Source of the DNA: an uncultured Chitinophagaceae bacterium
GTDB lineage: Bacteria > Bacteroidota > Bacteroidia > Chitinophagales > Chitinophagaceae
Assembly (NCBI GenBank): GCA_946885665.1
Contig: CAMPGT010000044.1
Location: forward strand, 1-18,066
Direction: 5' to 3'
Length of the DNA stretch: 18,066 bases
Below the pieces are notes generated by a model. That model was not told the DNA's origin and did no database searches. It saw only the letters and a program-made list of their open reading frames with translations. Made by a program: the position numbers and the translations under genes. Position 1 is the stretch's first letter. Every line of letters starts with the position of its first letter. This document shows, one piece after another, positions 13,348-18,066 of the stretch.

Positions 13348-15435
13348 ATGACCGCCTATTCTTCCATAATCACTACAACAACCAGGCTAACATCGTTAGT
13401 GCTTATCGCTGTTTTTATTACTGTTGCAAGCACTGCGCAAAACTGCCCGGTTAATATTCCGACAACAATTTCAAGCAACCCCGACACCTACTTCCCGGCA
13501 GTTAATGGTACGGTGAACGCGGGTACCACTTCCATATCGCTTGGTGCGGTGCAATACGGAACCACACCCATTGCCACCGGCGACATGCTGCTCATCATAC
13601 AGATGCAGGGCGCACAAATCAATTCCGCAAACACATCAGCTTACGGTGATGGCGTTGCAGGCGGATCGAAGGGATATCTTAATAACAGCGAACTGATGGC
13701 GGGAAAAATGGAATTTGTAGTGGCAACAAATGCTGTTCCTTTAACAGGAGGAACACTCACCTTATTAAACGGTACCGTGAACAGCTATAAAAACGCAGAC
13801 TTTGGTACCGATGGCCAATACCGCTTCCAGGTAATACGCATCGGACTTTATTACAACCTCACATTGGGTGGAACATTGACCGCTCCTTCCTGGAACGGAT
13901 CAACAGGAGGCGTGATCGTGCTGAGCGCCACCAACAACCTCGACTTCAACGGACAAACCATTACTGCGGCAGGTGCCGGATTCAGGGGCGGTGGCGCAAG
14001 GCAGTTATCTGGTGCAACCGGAGGGCTAAACACCGACCTGGTCACCCTGTCCACAAAAAATTTCAATGGATCGAAAGGAGAAGGAATAGCGGGTACCCCG
14101 CGGTTTATGAATAACAATGGCGTGCTGCTGGATCAGGGTACTACAGCCGAAGGTTATCCTGGCGGCAGCTTTGCGGCAGGTGCGCCCGGTAATGCCGGTG
14201 GCGGCGGAACAGATGGCCAGCCATCGGTCAACGACCAGAATTCAGGCGGCGGCGGAGGTTCGAACGGCGGTGCAGGCGGTAAGGGAGGAAACAGTTGGAA
14301 CTCGAACCTGGCTACCGGTGGTGAATCGGGAGCGGTGTTTCAGCAAAATTCACCTTCACAACTGGTATTAGGCGGCGGCGGTGGCGCAGGCACTACCAAC
14401 AACGGTACCGGTGTACCCGGCGCGGGATTCTCATCCAGTGGCGCTGCAGGTGGCGGCATAGTATTGCTTACAGCCGGTTCAATAACAGGAACAGGAACCA
14501 TCAATGTAAATGGTACAAACGGTTACACCTCCACGCAAAATGACGGCAGCGGCGGCGGCGGGGCCGGTGGCAGCGTATTGATTTATGCAGGCAGCGGCCA
14601 TTCAGGAATTACCGTATTCGCAAATGGCGGTACAGGCGGCAGCAACAGCGGCGGCAGCACGCCGGCAGCTCATGGTCCCGGTGGCGGCGGCGGCGGTGGC
14701 GCCGTTTACAGCAACGAGCCCCTGAATGCCTCATCCAGTGCAACAGGCGGTGCTTCCGGACGCACAGCAGGAAACATCGTGTATGGCGCAGTAGACGGAT
14801 CGGCCGGGGTGCTCGTTCAAAATGTAACGATCGACCAGGTACCGCCTCAATATCTCAATTGCAGCGTGCTGCCGGCTAATTTCAAAAACATCAGCGCGAA
14901 GGCGCAACAGCAAAAAGTAATGGTAAGCTGGCAGGTAACCAACGAGGCCGCCGTAAAAGAATACATCGTTGAAAGAAGCAGCGACGGCATCCACTTCGAA
15001 GCGGTGGGCACCGTTGATTACCGTTATTCTTCAAACGGCGACAACGAATATAATTTTACAGACGTCACCCATGAAACGGGCACACAGTATTACCGCATCA
15101 AATTAATTTCAGCCAGCAAAACATTGTACAGCCCGGTCACCAGCATCAAAGCAATAGCCGATGCTTCCATCGAGCGCCTGGCGGTTACTCCCAATCCCGC
15201 CATCGGCGCCGCGGCCAGCGTGCGGTTTACGGTTAAAAAAGCAACGGCGAACCCTGTCCATATCAGGATGGTATCCATCAATGGTGTTGCCGTTTGGCAA
15301 AAACAATATGTGTCGCGGCCGGGCATAAACGTGGTGCCCATCGAAAACATCGGCTCCGTTCCCAATGGCGTTTATTTCGTCCAGTATTTTAACGGAAACG
15401 AGCATGTTAACGTTAAGATGCTGGTGAACAGGTAG
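13348..15435 (+). CDS. Glycine-rich type IX-secreted protein with Por sorting tail
   Basis: This is a 695-residue exported protein. The signal peptide is at about 1-30, hydrophobic core SLVLIAVFITVAS, cleaved before QNCPVN. Residues of about 31-190 are a beta-rich region. Residues of about 200-480 are dominated by Gly with Asn, Ser and Ala in runs such as GGGGAGG and GGGGGGGAVYS, with a recurring FRGGG/GAGF-like spacing that suggests a glycine-rich beta-solenoid. A fibronectin-III-like module follows at about 505-605 (FKNISAKAQQQKVMVSWQV, then YIVERSSDGIHF). Residues of about 612-695 are a type A sorting domain (VTPNPAIGAA, ending VKMLVNR). The last two modules match in order and motif those of the cargo at 206-1468. 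The gene is followed 65 bases later by the nuclease operon. A surface matrix or adhesive role is likely but unproved. Confidence 0.85.
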   Translation: MTAYSSIITTTTRLTSLVLIAVFITVASTAQNCPVNIPTTISSNPDTYFPAVNGTVNAGTTSISLGAVQYGTTPIATGDMLLIIQMQGAQINSANTSAYGDGVAGGSKGYLNNSELMAGKMEFVVATNAVPLTGGTLTLLNGTVNSYKNADFGTDGQYRFQVIRIGLYYNLTLGGTLTAPSWNGSTGGVIVLSATNNLDFNGQTITAAGAGFRGGGARQLSGATGGLNTDLVTLSTKNFNGSKGEGIAGTPRFMNNNGVLLDQGTTAEGYPGGSFAAGAPGNAGGGGTDGQPSVNDQNSGGGGGSNGGAGGKGGNSWNSNLATGGESGAVFQQNSPSQLVLGGGGGAGTTNNGTGVPGAGFSSSGAAGGGIVLLTAGSITGTGTINVNGTNGYTSTQNDGSGGGGAGGSVLIYAGSGHSGITVFANGGTGGSNSGGSTPAAHGPGGGGGGGAVYSNEPLNASSSATGGASGRTAGNIVYGAVDGSAGVLVQNVTIDQVPPQYLNCSVLPANFKNISAKAQQQKVMVSWQVTNEAAVKEYIVERSSDGIHFEAVGTVDYRYSSNGDNEYNFTDVTHETGTQYYRIKLISASKTLYSPVTSIKAIADASIERLAVTPNPAIGAAASVRFTVKKATANPVHIRMVSINGVAVWQKQYVSRPGINVVPIENIGSVPNGVYFVQYFNGNEHVNVKMLVNR

Positions 15436-15500
15436 AGGAGCTTAATTACGGCAAATACGCAAGGTAAATGGTACCTTAATGGTACCAAATTGCTCCTGCC
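15436..15500 (+). promoter_or_regulatory. Structured leader with direct repeats before the nuclease operon
   Basis: The 65-bp gap contains ATGGTACC twice (15468-15475 and 15479-15486), start to start 11 bp, each including the palindrome GGTACC. AAGGTA (15461-15466) can pair with TACCTT (15472-15477), and AGGAGC (15436-15441) with GCTCCT (15492-15497), placing the start codon just after the outer stem. This could be an operator, a translational control hairpin, or coincidence. There is no T tract to make it a clear terminator for the upstream gene. Confidence 0.3.
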
Positions 15501-16652
15501 ATGCCATTCTACCAGCAGATCGATGCCGCGACGACCCAGGGCAAAAGAACACTCGAAAATTTACTCGTTCTCCGCCATGCACTCGACGAAAATGTTCCAC
15601 GCAAGCAAATGGAATCGAACCTGCTGCTCGCCACCTGGAACATTCGCGAGTTTGGATCAGACAAATATGGCGGACGGTCGCTGGAAGCATTATACTACAT
15701 CGCTGAGATCGTCAACCGCTTCGACCTGATCGCGATACAGGAAGTTCGTAAAGATCTCAGGAGCTTCACTCACCTGATGTCGATACTCGGCAGCAATTTT
15801 GAATTCATGTTCACCGACGTTACCGAAGGCAAGGCAGGCAATGAAGAACGCCTGTGCTTTGTATTCGATACGCGCAAGGTGCGCTTTGGCGGCCTGTCGG
15901 GCGAACTGGTGCTGCCGCCGCTCGAATCAAAAGATCCAAAAACGGGGCAGCGTATCGTTTCACCTTCTCCTCAACTGGCGAGAACGCCGTACATGTGCGG
16001 CTTCAAAGCCGGCTGGACAAATTTTGTGCTGGCCACCGTGCATATTTTGTATGGAGAAGGAGTGGCTTCCGATCCTAACCGCCTCAAAGAAATCGAGGAT
16101 CTTGTGCAATGCATCCAGGCAAAAGCAGAAGACGAACAGGAATGGTCGCATAATTTTATTTTGCTGGGCGACTTCAACATTTTTTCGCGCAAGGACAGTA
16201 CCATGAAAGCGATCACCGATGCGGGATTCTCTGTACCTGAAGAGATTCAGCAACTCACCGGAAGCAATGTCGAGAAAAATAAATTCTACGACCAGATTGC
16301 CTTCAAGGTGCGAAAAAATCATTTCGATACCAGCGGAAATGCCGGCATCTTCGATTATTACGAATACGTTTACCGGCTGCAGGATGAGAAAATATACGCA
16401 GAAGAAATGAGCGGCGGCTACCTGAAAACAGAAAAAGGCAAGAAGCGCAATGCAAAAGGGAAAACTGATTACTTTAAAACTTACTGGCGAACATTTAAAA
16501 TGTCGGATCACCTGCCGATGTGGGTGGAAATAAAAATTGACCACACAGATAATTACCTGAAATTCCGGCTGAAGCCCAAACAGGTACCGGAAGATCAGGC
16601 CGCTTCAGCGCCAGCGCTGAAGGCAAAGGAAAAGAAGAAAAAAGTCAGTTAA
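15501..16652 (+). CDS. Endonuclease/exonuclease/phosphatase (DNase I-fold) family protein
   Basis: This is a 383-residue enzyme of the EEP superfamily, metal-dependent phosphodiesterases that act on nucleic acids, phospholipids or other phosphoesters. The active-site set is complete: N47 in LLATWNIREF, E81 in IAIQEVRKD, H181 in ATVHILYG, D224 and N226 in LLGDFN, D264 in FYDQI, and D336-H337 in MSDHLPMW. The N-terminal about 36 residues (LENLLVLRHALDE) are a short helical extension. The C-terminus is a Lys-rich tail (KAKEKKKKVS) that could contact nucleic acid. There is no signal peptide, so it is cytoplasmic. An inner ATG at residue 37 is possible, but the full frame is preferred because the leading helix looks protein-like. 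It lies 17 bases before the DUF4062 gene in one operon. Phosphatase versus nuclease activity cannot be decided from sequence. Confidence 0.88.
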   Translation: MPFYQQIDAATTQGKRTLENLLVLRHALDENVPRKQMESNLLLATWNIREFGSDKYGGRSLEALYYIAEIVNRFDLIAIQEVRKDLRSFTHLMSILGSNFEFMFTDVTEGKAGNEERLCFVFDTRKVRFGGLSGELVLPPLESKDPKTGQRIVSPSPQLARTPYMCGFKAGWTNFVLATVHILYGEGVASDPNRLKEIEDLVQCIQAKAEDEQEWSHNFILLGDFNIFSRKDSTMKAITDAGFSVPEEIQQLTGSNVEKNKFYDQIAFKVRKNHFDTSGNAGIFDYYEYVYRLQDEKIYAEEMSGGYLKTEKGKKRNAKGKTDYFKTYWRTFKMSDHLPMWVEIKIDHTDNYLKFRLKPKQVPEDQAASAPALKAKEKKKKVS

Positions 16653-16669
16653 CAAAAAGAAAGGCACTC

Positions 16670-17773
16670 ATGAATCGCATCAAAGTATTTTTATCGAGCA
16701 GGGTGAACAGCGATTTTTCAGGGCTCGACCAATCCTATTCCATGAAGGACCTGCGGGCATTCATCAGCGACTCACTTGAATCGGCATCCTTCCTCGGTGA
16801 AAAGATCATTGAAGTGGTGAAAAACGAAGACAACTTCAATGCCGACCTGTCGCGAAATGCTTTTGACAATTGCATGCAAACGCTCCGCACCTGCAACATC
16901 ATCATCATTCTATATAATGGTGAAGCTGGCTGGGCCATCACAGACTATTCCACCAATGGCATCTGCCATGAAGAGTTTCTGCTTGCGGTCAATGAATTTG
17001 GAACGATGAGCTACATGATCGATCTCAGCCATTTTTTCAGGAACAGCGTTGATGCAAAAGCAAAAGCGCGTAACGATCAGTTCAGGCAGGATATCACCTC
17101 CTATTTTCGGCACAAAGAAAACATACAGGCAACTACGGTGAAAGAACTGACCGCCAAAGTAGAGAAGCAAATCAAAAAATATGTGCTGAACGCGTTACAA
17201 AAATCCTTTGCCACGCAAAAGAAACAGGCGGCCGCTTATTCAGTGTACGGTCAAACACTCGACTGGTCGAAGCTGAATTATGAAAAACGCGAAGAAGCGC
17301 TGCTCAACGTGCTGGAAGCCGCCATCAGGGACCTGCCGCTTCTTGATAACGTAACAAAATCGGCGCACGCCATCCCCGATAAAATGTCGGTAGCCGATGC
17401 ACGCAACCGGATCGGGAGACCTTTCATGCACGACTATGAGATCCTGTCGAAAGAAAAAAAAGAGCAGGGAGTGATTCATTTTATTGCCGTGTACGGCAAT
17501 GCCACCGAAACGCAGGCGAAGGACCTGGTGGGCTATCCCGATCTCACCGTCATTAAAACGCCTTTCGGCTTTTACCTGTGGGAGCATATCGTGCACATCC
17601 AGATATTTTTCCTGGTGAAATGCGTAAACGGCCCAACTATCGGCACGCGCATCAGCGAACTCATCAACTGGTTGAACAGCTCAAAAGAATCTTCTAAGAT
17701 CGTAACGCGCGCGCAGGGAAGACTGCTCATCCTGAAAGCCATGAAGCAATCGCAGGAGTTGAAGAATTTGTAA
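16670..17773 (+). CDS. DUF4062-domain protein with unknown C-terminal region
   Basis: This is a 367-residue cytoplasmic protein. Residues of about 3-108 form a DUF4062 domain: IKVFLSSR (4-11), a Rossmann-like central strand NIIIILYNGEAGW (76-88) and GICHEEF (97-103). DUF4062 is a small alpha/beta domain found at the N-terminus of many STAND ATPases and other signalling proteins, with suggested kinship to TIR-like folds. Residues of about 120-190 are helical and charged. Residues of about 195-367 match nothing I recognise and have a mixed alpha/beta look (VIHFIAVYGNATETQAKDL, LWEHIVHIQIFFLV). No ATPase P-loop, nuclease motif or membrane segment is present. It is coupled to the EEP enzyme upstream and converges on the partial gene to the right with 2 bases between stops. 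It may sense a signal or gate the nuclease; this is inference. Confidence 0.75.
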   Translation: MNRIKVFLSSRVNSDFSGLDQSYSMKDLRAFISDSLESASFLGEKIIEVVKNEDNFNADLSRNAFDNCMQTLRTCNIIIILYNGEAGWAITDYSTNGICHEEFLLAVNEFGTMSYMIDLSHFFRNSVDAKAKARNDQFRQDITSYFRHKENIQATTVKELTAKVEKQIKKYVLNALQKSFATQKKQAAAYSVYGQTLDWSKLNYEKREEALLNVLEAAIRDLPLLDNVTKSAHAIPDKMSVADARNRIGRPFMHDYEILSKEKKEQGVIHFIAVYGNATETQAKDLVGYPDLTVIKTPFGFYLWEHIVHIQIFFLVKCVNGPTIGTRISELINWLNSSKESSKIVTRAQGRLLILKAMKQSQELKNL

Positions 17774-17775
17774 GT

Positions 17776-18066
17776 TCAGCCGAGTGAATTGATATTGATG
17801 ATGGCCGTTTTGGCTCCGCGTTCCTTTGCGATTTTGATCATGTGCTCGGTGCCGCCGGGCCCGTCGCCACCTTTAAGATCCCAAAGGGCGATGAGCGTTA
17901 CATTCATTCCGCCATTGAGCAGGGCACTGTTGAGCTCCCACAAATTATTACGCACCCAGATGGTGTAGTCTTCCTTTTTCGACAACCATTTGGGCAAGTC
18001 AGGCGAGTCGCATAGAACGTGTCGGGGAAGTCTCAAAAATAACTGGTTGAACCGGTCCACCCATCC
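17776..18066 (-). CDS. C-terminal part of a SLOG-like (putative nucleotide-binding) protein, cut by window edge
   Basis: The frame stays open to the end of the window, so this is the last 96 residues of a longer protein; the GTG at 18060 need not be its start. It reads YTIWVRNNLWELNSALLN, then LIALWDLKGGDGPGGTEHM and AKERGAKTAIININSLG. The strand-loop-helix around GDGPGGT resembles the Gly-rich ligand loop (PGGxGT) of LOG/DprA-type SLOG domains, which bind nucleotides or their derivatives. I recall similar LWDGxxGDGPGGT segments at the ends of multidomain signalling proteins, but cannot confirm the family. The stop lies 2 bases from the DUF4062 stop, tail to tail. What sits upstream of the fragment is outside the window. 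Confidence 0.5.
   Translation of the reverse strand, partial: GWVDRFNQLFLRLPRHVLCDSPDLPKWLSKKEDYTIWVRNNLWELNSALLNGGMNVTLIALWDLKGGDGPGGTEHMIKIAKERGAKTAIININSLG

Noticed and set aside
13200..14760. Glycine-rich coding repeats viewed as a CRISPR-like or satellite array
   Set aside because: The periodicity is at codon level (GGC/GGT runs) within an open frame that has a signal peptide and a sorting tail; there are no fixed repeats with unique spacers.

Overview
The window reads as chromosomal DNA of a Bacteroidota member, most likely of the family Chitinophagaceae. Two large secreted proteins end in type IX secretion (Por) sorting tails. Signal peptides finish in A-Q or A-G. Strong Shine-Dalgarno sequences are scarce. 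One well-spaced TTG/TAnnTTT promoter of the Bacteroidota kind is visible. I could not run any search, so the taxonomic call rests on these traits. No rRNA, tRNA, CRISPR array, transposase or phage gene was seen.

Layout. Bases 1-205 are non-coding: three copies (one degenerate) of a GC-rich double-hairpin repeat, then a rho-independent terminator for the leftward gene at 206-1468, which encodes a type IX-secreted protein. Upstream of it, also leftward, is a two-component pair: a single-domain response regulator (2863-3294) and a PAS histidine kinase (about 1611-2852).

A rightward block (3415-10461) holds two different periplasmic molybdenum hydroxylases, each a [2Fe-2S] subunit plus a Tat-exported molybdopterin subunit. 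Between them lie two maturation genes: an XdhC-like chaperone and a MocA-type molybdopterin cytidylyltransferase. The latter carries a one-base frameshift near 7240. No FAD subunit or cytochrome is present, so the electron acceptor lies elsewhere.

Abutting tail to tail is a leftward, translationally coupled pair (10462-12911): a secreted protein with four AMPK-beta-like glycogen-binding domains and an exported two-lobed aspartic-protease-like protein. A 436-bp divergent spacer follows, containing a heptamer tandem array interrupted by another double-hairpin repeat. Next is a second type IX-secreted, glycine-rich protein (13348-15435).

The right end carries a compact two-gene operon: an endonuclease/exonuclease/phosphatase-fold enzyme (15501-16652) and a DUF4062 protein (16670-17773). 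Converging on it is the 3' part of a gene (17776 to the window edge) with a GDGPGGT loop resembling SLOG/LOG-type nucleotide-binding folds. This is the most plausible undescribed system here, possibly a nucleotide-signalling or conflict module, but that is inference from domain content and gene order only.
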